Shown: piece after piece, positions 48,641 through 59,474 of the stretch
Numbering within the stretch: the stretch's first letter is position 1
Layout: every line of letters begins with the position of its first letter
DNA from: Arenicola marina
Taxonomy: Eukaryota > Annelida > Polychaeta > Arenicolidae
Length of the DNA: 64,000 nucleotides
Reading direction: 5' to 3'
NCBI GenBank assembly: GCA_964019135.1
Contig: OZ025248.1
Coordinates: forward strand, 44,695,670 to 44,759,669
Notes under the pieces: model-generated
Told to the model about the DNA's origin: nothing
What the model saw: only the letters and a program-made list of their open reading frames with translations
The model's database searches: none
Position numbers and translations under genes: made by a program

Positions 48641-49346
48641 GCGCTTCACTAGCCCTGTAACATGGCCCACCAGCCGCAGGGCGGACCGGAGGGCCATGGA
48701 TTACCGATCACGGCCTGTCGTCCGAAAGCAGGGGGTGGTGACAAAGATTTCTGGATTCCACAAAAATGTGATGGAGACGGCACATATCGTTCACATATTC
48801 ATGTCCAGTATACATTTATGAAGCCTTAGGCACAAAGATTGAAGACCCCACGCGATACGCGAGAATTCATCAGTCCCCCAAATTTCAACCAAAACAAACC
48901 TTCTGCCACTCGCCGCCAATTCAAAAATAAGCCACTGAACGCTTACTCTCACGCCAGAGGGCGCTCATCCTTGCGGCACTAAAGCCATACAAGCAGCTGA
49001 GTGCCCGTTGCTGTGAGAGTGGAACCAACCTTGTTTTTGAGGAGTCCGGGAACGAGCGCTTTTTTCAAATGGCGGTGAGCGGCAGAAGGTTTGTTTGGTT
49101 GAAATTTGGGGGACTGATGAATTCTCGCGTAGCGCGTGGGGTCTTCAATCTTTGTGCCTAAGGCTTCATAAATGTATACTGGACATGAATATGTGAACGA
49201 TATGTGCCGTCTCCATCACATTTTTGTGGAATCCAGAAATCTTTGTCACCACCCCCTGCTTTCGGACGACAGGCCGTGATCGGTAATCCATGGCCCTCCG
49301 GTCCGCCCTGCGGCCGGTGGGCCATGTTACAGGGCTAGCGCTTCAC
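48641..49346. mobile_element. Mutator-like non-autonomous element with about 285-bp inverted arms
   Basis: The element proper is 48650-49337 (688 bp), flanked by the perfect 9-bp direct repeat GCGCTTCAC (48641-48649 and 49338-49346). The arms 48650-48934 and 49049-49337 are inverted and nearly identical: TAGCCCTGTAACATGGCCCA at the left end has its complement at the right, with very few mismatches inward to CCTTCTGCC. The loop is about 115 bp. Long terminal inverted repeats with a 9-bp target duplication are typical of the Mutator/MULE superfamily. There is no transposase. The near identity of the arms suggests a recent insertion or arm conversion. Confidence 0.85.
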
Positions 49347-50162
49347 TAGTACTTCGAAATGAAATCGAATCGTCTAATTTGTCCGCAAGAACACTCGCCA
49401 ATGCATGCAGACCTTGCCCCGCGTTTAGCCCCCGATCAGGGCCGGCTCAGAAGCTGTCCTTCATTTGGGGCAAAGTAGAGGCAAATTCGGGGCTAATTTC
49501 AGGGATAGTTTTTCGAACTTACCGATTAGGGCGAAAAGTTGGGGGCGAGGCCAAAAAGAGGCAAAACGACACGCGGGGGCAAGATTTTTTGCCCTCGCGG
49601 TTTCGAACTTACGGACCCTGGTAACGGTCTTCATCGGACAGCTGACAAGATTCAGTTACGGGCACCATTGCATCATTGTGATAGCGACTATTTAATACTG
49701 ACGACAGGTAAAATGTAGAGAGATTAACCTTGAGCTGAACAAGTCGATGAATCGGGGTTATAGGTCTCCTTGTTCAGACATAGGCTAGGATTCTTGGCGA
49801 AACTCGAGACAGGGCTTGTTTCCCATTCGCGAGGTGGCGCCACTGCGCTAGCCCCAGTATTCGTCCCACTAGCGCTCCTACGTCGAGCTGCCTGCGCAAG
49901 GGATAAATGGTTCATTCATGTTTACAAGATCTAGCATTCAGCCGAATTTTATGCGCAGGGAAAACAAAACAAGGACGTAAGCTTATATTTATGATGCAGT
50001 TCCACTCACTGAAAACGTCAGTTATCAAGCAAAATAAAAGAAGGAGCGCGCGCTTGGCATGACATCTGATTTCCGTTGTTTCAACTGCGTCTAATGGCAA
50101 GTCTCTTTCTTATAGCTTGCGTGACTAGATGGCCAGTGTTTTCGATGAATACTGTTTCATCG
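49347..50162. other. Unique sequence, no gene seen
   Basis: 49380-49620 contains recurring GGGGC/GAGGC phrases (GGGGCAAAGTAGAGGCAAAT) and TTTCGAACTTAC twice. It may be an old repeat. No exon is supported. Confidence 0.4.
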
Positions 50163-50840
50163 ATGGGCGTGTCCAGGGGAGGGGGTGGGGTGGGGGGGGG
50201 GCAAAGGGCCACATGGGCACATGCCCCTCCCCCCTCCCTTTTAGACCCTTAGATATATTTGTACCCCCCCCCCCCACCCCTTCTAATTCTGTTCTCTCTG
50301 GCCTCTCCTTATATAGTTCAATGCATCAAGTTTCGTAGTAAATCTGTTCTTTCTTTATCTTACCCATGATTATAGAGTGTAAGAATAGTACATAGAGCGC
50401 ACCACGGTCACCTACGTGGGGGGCCGGGGGGGAGGGCAGAAGTATTCACGTTCCCCGGGAACGGGCTTTTCTTTTCACAGTGAACTGGGAATGAGCAAAA
50501 TAATTCTTCGTGAACTGGGAATGAGATATTAGGCGACCGTCGTGATGAGTGATTTTCATTTATCGTGAACTGAGAATCTTAATACAAAATAAACGTGAAT
50601 TGGGAAATCGCCAATTTATATAATGTATCCGTCCCTTCCATTGTTTGCAGGGAGTTCTCCATTTAATTCATCGTGACCTGGGAATAAAGACATTTATTCT
50701 TCGTGATTTGGGGACATGACCCCCCCCCCCCCCCGCCTACGTCTCAGGCTTTTACGCGCATTTGTGTCATGTTTCTATGAATCGAATTTATTGTCCCCCC
50801 CCCCCCCCCGCCGCCCTCAAGAATTCCTGCATACGTCCTG
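50163..50840. mobile_element. ATGGGCGT-ended transposon interrupted by the TTCCCAgTTCACGa repeat
   Basis: The left end ATGGGCGTGTCCAGGGGAGG matches the left end at 29521, and CTCAAGAATTCCTGCATACG at about 50817-50836 matches the right end there. Between them 50450-50715 is the third copy of the TTCCCAgTTCACGa family in reverse (GTGAACTGGGAATGAG repeated). Long G and C runs mark the junctions. Confidence 0.5.
50450..50715. repeat. TTCCCAgTTCACGa repeat, copy 3, reverse orientation
   Basis: Motifs in order: CACAGTGAACTGGGAATGAG, TTCGTGAACTGGGAATGAGA, TATCGTGAACTGAGAATC, CGTGAATTGGGAAATCG, ATCGTGACCTGGGAATAAAG, TTCGTGATTTGGGGACATGA. This is the reverse complement of 39400-39680 over its full length, with TTTAATTCATCGTGACC and GATATTAGGCGACCGTCGTG as shared spacers. 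Confidence 0.75.
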
Positions 50841-51147
50841 CTTGTCTTTACATGTTCCAGGACAAATTAATGATCGCCAAAGAATGGCAAAAACAGCTGA
50901 AAAGGAATCGGCAAAAAATCCCAGGTGTGTGTGTGTGGGAGGGGAGTGGGGGTGCACGTTAGAAAGATTAAAGTTACATATCGAGCTCTTTCCCGCCAAA
51001 ACTAAGCCCAGGTGACATATATATCAAAATATGCAGAAAACTCGATTGATTCATTCTATAACTTCAGAAACCTGATAAACATCGCCGTTTCGGCTGTGAT
51101 ATGGCAAAGGTGTCTATTCTATTGGTAAATTGATATCACGGGCAAGA

Positions 51148-51440
51148 AACGCGGCAATGTAATTATAAAGACTGCGTAAAAATTATTATGCAGTTTGTAT
51201 TCGCGCAATGGCCTGTCTACCACGCGGCAATGTAATTATGAAGACTGCGTTAAACTTGTTACAGAGTTTGCATTGGCGCAATGGCTTGTCAACCACATAA
51301 AGCCTCCGTTAAAGTTGTTGCACAGTTTGTAGTGGCGCAAAGGCCTGTCAACCACGCTCTAATGTAATTATAGACTCCGTTAAACTTGTTATGCAGTATG
51401 TATTGGCGCAATAGCATGTCAGCCACGCGGTAATGTAATT
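51148..51440. repeat. About 83-bp tandem repeat, 3.5 copies
   Basis: Degenerate direct units with GCGGCAATGTAATTATGAAG, CTGCGTTAAACTTGTTA and ATTGGCGCAATGGCTTGTC. Successive units diverge noticeably, so the array is old. Confidence 0.8.
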
Positions 51441-51587
51441 ATAATTCTGGGAAGGTTCGCTCGTAATATTCGCAAAAAACATTCCCTGAATATTAAGAAA
51501 ACTTCAGTGAAAAACATTCTCGGAATATTTTTGGGTAATATTCCCGTAACATTGGCGTCTTGTTGACGACAGATTTCTTCCATGCGA

Positions 51588-51765
51588 GGGGGCCTCCCTG
51601 GTGTAGTGGTTAGCGCACTAGACCGCAGATCAATAGGTCCTGGGTTCGAATCCGGGCTCGGGCACCTAATCTGGGGCATGTTTCATTCCTTCATCCTTCA
51701 TCGTCTCGGGAGGTTCCTTGGCCCAATTTAGCCAAAAGTGGCCTAAAACACCAACATTCCATTCC
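51588..51765 (+). mobile_element. Complete tRNA-derived SINE with 12-bp target duplication
   Basis: The head has an A box (TGGTGTAGTGG, 51599) and a B box (GGTTCGAATCC, 51643) in a tRNA-like layout. The body runs through CATCGTCTCGGGAGGTTCC. The 3' part has TAGCCAAAAGTGGCCTAAAA and ends in a short CATTC repeat. TCTTCCATGCGA occurs at 51576-51587 and again at 51766-51777. The CCAAAAGTGG tail core is shared with the SINE at 28965-29225, whose head is different, so two SINE families here share a tail. Confidence 0.88.
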
Positions 51766-51777
51766 TCTTCCATGCGA

Positions 51778-53412
51778 AACATGGTTCCAGCGAGTATGAC
51801 ATTTTTACGAGCAAAAGTTACAGTGATTATCTTAGCGAACTGATCCCAGATATCGAGACCCCAATTAATTTATATCTGCGGCAGCCGCTACGGTACATAT
51901 GGATATCGTCACAATGGCGCTCCTACACCTCCTAGATTTCCAGATTGTGTTATTATTGAAATAGCCGCCATTATGGCAAACTGAGGGCGCCTTGCTCTTG
52001 GGACACTGAAGGAAAACTTGTTGAATTCCTTGACCCCGAAACATATACATAGAGTTAAACAGAGTGATCCCTTTTAGTTTTCGCGATATTGTGTTTGTTG
52101 CAGTTTTCAAGATATTCAGTATTATTTCTGGTCTTGCCCGCCATCTTGGAAAATGGCGGATGCGTTGCTCCTGGCTACCTAATCACGATTTTTTTTTCTC
52201 AGCGGCCCCGAAAACCTATGGAGATGCATTAACATAGTGACACTGCGTCTGAAGTCCCTTTTATAGACAATATGCACTTTTGTGAAGACAGAAGCCTCTT
52301 TGGTCGACGAAATGAGAGGGGTAACACTTGGCGCCCCATATTAAGCCCGCTAACCTCCCTCCCCCGTGGTTTTGCCACTGTATACAGTTCGGTATCTGTA
52401 CGTGCAGATTGGCTGTTTTGCACCTGGTCCTATCTATACGCCTCGTACGTTATACCTGGCCAAGCACTTACAAAGTGAAACTTTGTGAATAATCTGGACC
52501 CATTGGGTCCTGTGCCCCGCGGGGGTATGGGGGGGGGGGGGGGGGTGTACTTCCAGAGAGCCTTCATGCACAGATGCCGCATATCGGGATGTTTATGTAT
52601 ATATTTTATTCCTTCCCAAACATCGAAAGCTCACTGTGGTTTCGTATATTGTGTCCGGAATTACCGTTAGTTACAGACGTCGCGTACATGTCTGTATGCT
52701 GTAGGTTAATTGATATGAGAACCCAGATTCGGAAAAAGTAAACTGTTGGCTCAGGGTATAAGGATGTGAAACCATGTGTGGCACCCCTCTCCACTCGAAT
52801 ATGACGGGACTATACATACCCCCACACGTCCACCACCCACCCGGCCGAGGGGCGTGCCACGCTAGCGGGAGAAGGTACTAAAGTGGGGGTAATGATAGTC
52901 CGGGGTGTTGACAGTTTCACAAGGCGGGTAGCTAAGGGCGGAACCGGCTGTTTATATGGCATGTAGGATGGGGTTAACACACGTGGCAACCCGGAGAGAG
53001 GGCTGGGTGGGGGCGGGTGATGAGGTCACGTCTCAAGGCGGAAGGACATGAACCTGAACTTGTGACGTCATATAGACCGCATCGTAAGACGCGCGAAGAG
53101 TCTTGTGTACCAATGCCCTCAGCCAAGCGAGAAGGGTCACGGCTGGTTAACGGTAGGAAGTGTAGATCCGTATTTCATGCAAAGACAATAGTGTGGGGTT
53201 TTTTTATTTATGAGGTCAGAATTTTGGATAGGCCCTACGATTTATGAACTGAACTGATTGCCAAAGGATGCTTGTAAGTAGTACACAAAGTGCATGGACC
53301 TAGCTACTCAAAGAAGACACGCTTTTCCGGAAGTGGATGTAAAACATTCCCATGATGCATCATGACAAGGCTGTTACATCAACAGCCGTACGTTACCATT
53401 AAAGCAATATGC
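51778..53412. other. Unique sequence, no gene seen
   Basis: Single-copy sequence with a long G run at about 52528-52545. No splice-supported exon was found. Confidence 0.45.
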
Positions 53413-53780
53413 TTACATGCGCCATCTTAGATTTTTTACATTTTAGACTCAAGACTAAAGTATCTCAAAATTTATGATGCATATGTCTTTATATATCTTT
53501 GAGTCTGTAAAACAAACATTTCAACATAAAACTGCGCGGTTAATTTTTATCGCGCACGGACGTGATAGCGAGCCGCGGTCGACATCACACACAAAATAGC
53601 GAACTGCGAACAGGCGCGTAGGGATATAAAGCCGGCCACCAACTTCTGCTCCGTTGACCAAAATGCTTCTCTTCGGATAGCCCGCAGGCTTTCAGGATTT
53701 AAACTCAAGACAGAATGTACTTATTTGACATGGAGAAGAGGTTGGTAATACAAAAAATTACGGAATATATTGCTTTAATG
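53413..53780 (+). promoter_or_regulatory. TATA-containing promoter-like module, copy 2, next to the 18-bp array
   Basis: Same order of blocks as 42012-42300: CATGCGCCATCTTAGATTTT, GCGAGCCGCGGTCGACATCA, GGGATATAAAGCCGGCC (TATA box at 53625), CTTCTCTTCGGATAGCCCGC, then ATG at 53730 (ATGGAGAAGAGG) and a possible donor GGTTG|GTAATAC. The frame from 53715 or 53730 continues without a stop straight into the array for over 200 codons. Relative to copy 1 it has an extra stretch of about 70 bp between the CAAGACTAAA block and the GCG-rich block. Confidence 0.5.
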
Positions 53781-56700
53781 TGTACCATGCCTCCCTATCT
53801 TACCATCCTCCCCTATCTTACCATGACTCCCTATCCTAACATGACTCCCTTTCTTACCATGCCTCTCCATCTTACCATGCCTCCCTATCTTACCATGCCT
53901 CCCTATCTTACCATGACTCCCTATCTTACCATGCCGCTCTACCTTACCATGACTCCCTATCTTACCATGACTCCCTATCTTACTATGCCTCCCTATCTTA
54001 CCATGCCTCCCTATCTTACCATGACTCCTTATCTTACCATGGCTCCCTATCTTACCATGCCTCCCTATCTTACCATGACTCCCTATCTTATCATGACTCC
54101 CTATCTTACCATGCCTCCCTATCTTACCATGGCTCCCTATCTTACCATGACTCCTTATCTTACCATGGCTCCCTATCTTACCATGGCTCCCTATCTTACC
54201 ATGCTTCGCTATCTCACCATGACTCCCTATCTTACCATGCCTCCCTATCTTACCATGACTCCTTATCTTACCATGGCTCCCTATCTTACTATGCCTCCCT
54301 ATCTTACCATGCCTCTCTATCTTACCATGATTCCTATCTTACCATGGCTCCCTATCTTACCATGCCTCCCTATCTTACCATGCCTCTCTATCTTACCATG
54401 CCTCCCTATCTTACCATGACTCGTTATCTTACCATGGCTCCCTATCTTACCATGACTCCCTATCTTACCATGACTCCCTATCTTACCATGCCTCCCAATC
54501 TTGCCATGTCTCCCTATCTTACCATGACTCCCTATCTTACCATGGCTTCCTATCTTACCATGGCTCCCTATCTTACCATGTCTCCCTATCTTAACATGCC
54601 TCCCTATCTTACCATGACTCCTTATCTTACCATGGCTCCCTATCTTACCATGATTCCTATCTTACCATGGCTCCCTATCTTACCATGGCTCCCTATCTTA
54701 CCCTGCCTCCCTATTTTACCATGCCTCCCTATCTTACCATGGCTCCCTATCTTACCATGATTCCTATCTTACCATGGCTCCCTATCTTACCATGGCTCCC
54801 TATCTTACCATGCCTCCCTATCTTACCATGCCTCCCTATCTTACCATGACTCCTTATCTTACCATGGCTCCCTATCTTACCATGACTCCCTATCTTACCA
54901 TGGCTCCCTATCTTACCATGCCTCCCTATCTTACCATGACTCCCTATCTTACCATGCCTCCTTATCTTACCATGGCGCCCTATCTCTTACCTTGGCTCTC
55001 TATCTCTTACCATGGCTCCCTATCTCTTACAATAGCTTTCTATCTCTTACCATGGCTCCCTATCTCTTACCATGGCTCCCTATCTCACCATACGTCCCTA
55101 TCTTACCATGCCTCCCTATCTTACCATGCCTCTGTATCTTACCATGACTCCCTATCTTACCATGGCTCCCTATCTTACCATGCCTCCCTATCTTAGCATG
55201 CCTCCCTATCTTACCATGACTCCTTATCTTACCATGGCTCCCTATCTTACCATGGCTCCCTATCTTACCATTATTCCTATCTTATCATGGCTCCCTATCT
55301 TACCATGCCTCCCTATATTACCATGACTTCCTATCTTACCATGACTCCCTATCTTACCATGCCTCCTTATCTTACCATGGCGCCCTATCTCTTACCTTGG
55401 CTCCCTATCTCTTACCGTGGCTCCTTATCTCTTACAATAGCTTTCTATCTCTTACCATGGCTCCCTATCTCTTACCATGGCTCCCTATTTTACCATACGT
55501 CCCTATTTTACCATGCCTCCCTATCTTACCATGGCTCCCTATTTTTTACCATGCCTCCCTATCTTACCATGACTGCTTATCTTACCATGCCTCCCTATCT
55601 TACCATGCCTCCCTATCTTACCATGCCTCCCTATCTTACCATGACTCCCTATCTTACCATGGCTTCCTATCTTACCATGGCTCCCTATCTTACCATGCCT
55701 CCCTATCTTACCATGCCTCCCTATCTTACGATGACTCCTTATCTTACCATGGCTCCCTATCTTACCATGATTCCTATCTTACCATGGCTCCCTATCTTAC
55801 CATGGTTGCCTATCTTAACATGCCTCCCTATCTTACCATGACTCCCTATCTTACCATGCCTCCCTATCTTACCTTGGCTCCCGATCGTACCATGACTCCT
55901 TATCTTATTACCATGGCTCCCTATCTTACCATGGCTCCCTATCTTACCATGATTCCTATCTTACCATGGCTCCCTATCTTAACATGACTCCTTATCTTAC
56001 CATGGCTCCCTATCTTACCATGACTCCCTATCTTACCATGGCTCCCTATCTTACCATGCCTCCCTATCTTACCATGACTCCCTATCTTACCATGCCTCCT
56101 TATCTTACCATGGCGCCCTATCTCTTACCTTGGCTCTCTATCTCTTACCATGGCTCCCTATCTCTTACAATAGCTTTCTATCTCTTACCATGGCTCCCTA
56201 TCTCTTACCATGGCTCCCTATCTCACCATACGTCCCTATCTTACCATGCCTCCCTATCTTACCATGCCTCTGTATCTTACCATGACTCCCTATCTTACCA
56301 TGGCTCCCTATCTTACCATGCCTCCCTATCTTAGCATGCCTCCCTATCTTACCATGACTCCTTATCTTACCATGGCTCCCTATCTTACCATGGCTCCCTA
56401 TCTTACCATGATTCCTATCTTATCATGGCTCCCTATCTTACCATGCCTCCCTATATTACCATGACTTCCTATCTTACCATGACTCCCTATCTTACCATGC
56501 CTCCTTATCTTACCATGGCGCCCTATCTCTTACCTTGGCTCCCTATCTCTTACCGTGGCTCCTTATCTCTTACAATAGCTTTCTATCTCTTACCATGGCT
56601 CCCTATCTCTTACCATGGCTCCCTATTTTACCATACGTCCCTATTTTACCATGCCTCCCTATCTTACCATGGCTCCCTATTTTTTACCATGCCTCCCTAT

Positions 56701-58840
56701 CTTACCATGACTGCTTATCTTACCATGCCTCCCTATCTTACCATGCCTCCCTATCTTACCATGCCTCCCTATCTTACCATGACTCCCTATCTTACCATGG
56801 CTTCCTATCTTACCATGGCTCCCTATCTTACCATGCCTCCCTATCTTACCATGCCTCCCTATCTTACGATGACTCCTTATCTTACCATGGCTCCCTATCT
56901 TACCATGATTCCTATCTTACCATGGCTCCCTATCTTACCATGGTTCCCTATCTTAACATGCCTCCCTATCTTACCATGACTCCCTATCTTACCATGCCTC
57001 CCTATCTTACCATGCCTCCCTATCTTACCTTGGCTCCCTATCGTACCATGACTCCTTATCTTATTACCATGGCTCCCTATCTTACCATGACTCCCTATCT
57101 CACCATGGCTCCCTATCTTACCATGACTCCCTATCTTACCATGACTCCCTATCTTACCATGCCTCCCTATCTTACCATGACTCCCTATCTTACCATGACT
57201 CCTTATCTTACCATGGCTCTCTATCTCTTACAATAGCTTTCTATCTCTTACCATGGCTTCCTATCTCTTACCTTGGCTCCCTATCTTTTATCGTGGCTTC
57301 CTATCTCTTACCAGGCCTCCCTATCTTACCATGGCTCCCTATCTCTTACCATGGCTCCCTATCTTACCATGCCTCCCTATCTTACCATGCCCCCCTATCT
57401 TACCATGACTCCTTATCTTACCATGGCTCCCTATCTTACCATGACTCCCTATCTCACCATGGCTCCCTATCTTACCATGACTCCCTATCTTACCATGACT
57501 CCCTATCTTACCATGACTCCCTATCTTACCCTGCCTCCCTATCTTACCATGCCTCCCTATCTTACCATGCCTCCCTATCTTACCATGACTCCTTATCTTA
57601 CCATGGCTCCCTATCTTACCATGACTCCCTATCTCACCATGGCTCCCTATCTTACCATGACTCCCTATCTTACCATGACTCCCTATCTTACCATGCCTCC
57701 CTATCTTACCATGGCTCCCTATCTTACCATGCCTCCCTATCTTACCATGACTCCTTATCTTACCATGGCTCTCTATCTTACCATGACTCCCTATCTTACC
57801 ATGCCTCCTTATGTTACCATGGCGCCCTATCTCTTACCTTGGCGCCCTATCTCTTCCCATGGCTCTCTATCTCTTACAATAGCTTTCTATCTCTTACCAT
57901 GACTCCCTATCTTTTACCGTGGCTTCCTATCTCTTACCAGGCCTCCCTATCTTACCATGGCTCCCTATCTCTTACCGTGGCTCCCTATCTTACCGTGGCT
58001 CCCTATCTCTTACTGTGGCTTCCTATCTCTTAAATATCTCTCTATCTTACCATACCTCTCTATCTCTTGCCATGGCTCCCTATCTCTTACCATGGCTCCC
58101 TATCTGTTACAATAGCTCCCTATCTCTTACCAGGCCTCCCTATCTTACCATGGCTCCCTATCTCTTACCGTGGCTCCCTATCTTACCGTGGCTCCCTATC
58201 TCTTACTGTGGCTTCCTATCTCTTACCATATCTCTCTATCTCTTGCCATGGATCCCTATCTCTTACCATGGCTTCCTATCTCTTACAATAGCTTTCTATC
58301 TCTTACCGTGGCTCCCTATCTTACCGTGGCTCCCTATCTCTTACTGTGGCTTCCTATCTCTTACCATATCTCTCTATCTTACCATACCTCTCTATCTCTT
58401 GCCATGGCTCCCTATCTCTTACCATGGCTCCCTATCTCTTACAATAGCTCCCTATCTCTTACCAGGCCTCCCTATCTTACCATGGCTCCCTATCTCTTAC
58501 CGTGGCTCCCTATCTTACCGTGGCTCCCTATCTCTTACTGTGGCTTCCTATCTCTTACCATATCTCTCTATCTCTTGCCATGGCTCCCTATCTCCTACCA
58601 TGGCTACCTATCTCTTACAATAGCTTTCTATCTCTTACCGTGGCTCCCTATCTTACCGTGGCTCCCTATCTCTTACTGTGGCTTCCTATCTCTTACCATA
58701 CCTCTCTATCTTACCATACCTCTCTATCTCTTGCCATGGCTGCCTATCTTACCACGGCTTCATATCTCTTACCATGGCTCCCTATATCATACCATGGCTC
58801 CCTATATCATACCGTGGCTTTCTATCTCTTACCACAGTTC
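53781..58840. repeat. 18-20-bp minisatellite with a 1,138-bp higher-order period
   Basis: The basic unit is TTACCATGACTCCCTATC (18 bp), with CATGCC and CATGGC variants. From about 57830 and in islands the unit is 20 bp with CTCTTA. Segment 54840-55978 is followed by a near-identical segment of the same length; for example the island with CACCATACGTCCC lies at 55085 and 56223. In 18-bp stretches plus-strand frames read (MxPYLT)n. The 20-bp units break the phase, so frames do not exceed about 246 codons. Many units place ATG in an ACCATGG context. Confidence 0.96.
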
Positions 58841-59204
58841 CCCCCTAAATCGCGAATCCCCAAGAATTAGGGAGGGCACTATTGAATCTCCAAGATTATG
58901 ATATGTTAAAGCTGGGCGCGAAAAAAAAACCGCCTTAATGATGACGAAATCGCGAATATCGAGAAATTTGCAGATTGATACAACGGATCGCGGTAAATAT
59001 GTAATGGGTCTTCGCGTTGAACCAGGAATTGTCCGGATAGCGATCATCCAAAATTGAAAACAGCTAATCTCGATCGGAAAATCTCGACCCCCCCCCCCCC
59101 GCCCTCTTAGCAGAAGCAATTATGTTGTATTCAGAATTGATGCAATCAAGGGAATGTATGAAGATGTTTCAGATTTGAGACCCAAAGATCTAAATATCTA
59201 AACA
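58841..59204. other. Short unique region with C run
   Basis: It contains AATCGCGAATcCCcAAGAAtt-like sequence twice (58851 and about 58947) and a C run at 59088-59101. No gene seen. Confidence 0.4.
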
Positions 59205-59474
59205 GGGGTGAGTTGCAGAGCAGAGTCGACCGCAATCGACCGCCTCAGCGAGAGTAGTCCCGCGTCAAAATATTTTGTTCTGGACGACGATTCTTCTGAA
59301 ATACGTGAGGATAACCCGTAAATATCGATGCATCATTATTATCCGTTATTTATCAATATTTTACACTATTTAGAGTGTGCTTTTATTTCAAAATTAGGGT
59401 TTATTATTTAGTGGATGTGCCTGCAACAAATTGTTCGCGGCGGTCGATCGTGCTTCGCAACTCAACCCAGCTCC
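59205..59474. mobile_element. Small inverted-repeat element (MITE-like)
   Basis: GGGTGAGTTGCAGAGCAGAG then TCGACCGC at the left is mirrored by GCGGTCGATCGTGCTTCGCA then ACTCAACCC at the right. The arms are about 35 bp with a few gaps and enclose an AT-rich middle. No coding capacity. Confidence 0.6.

Noticed and set aside
51588-51665. Functional tRNA gene
   Set aside because: A and B boxes are present, but the acceptor ends do not pair properly and the element continues into a SINE body with a target duplication.
53715-58901. (MxPYLT)n frames as established coding regions
   Set aside because: Frames break at every change from 18- to 20-bp units and overlap in different phases. Only the link to the promoter-like module is kept, as a finding.
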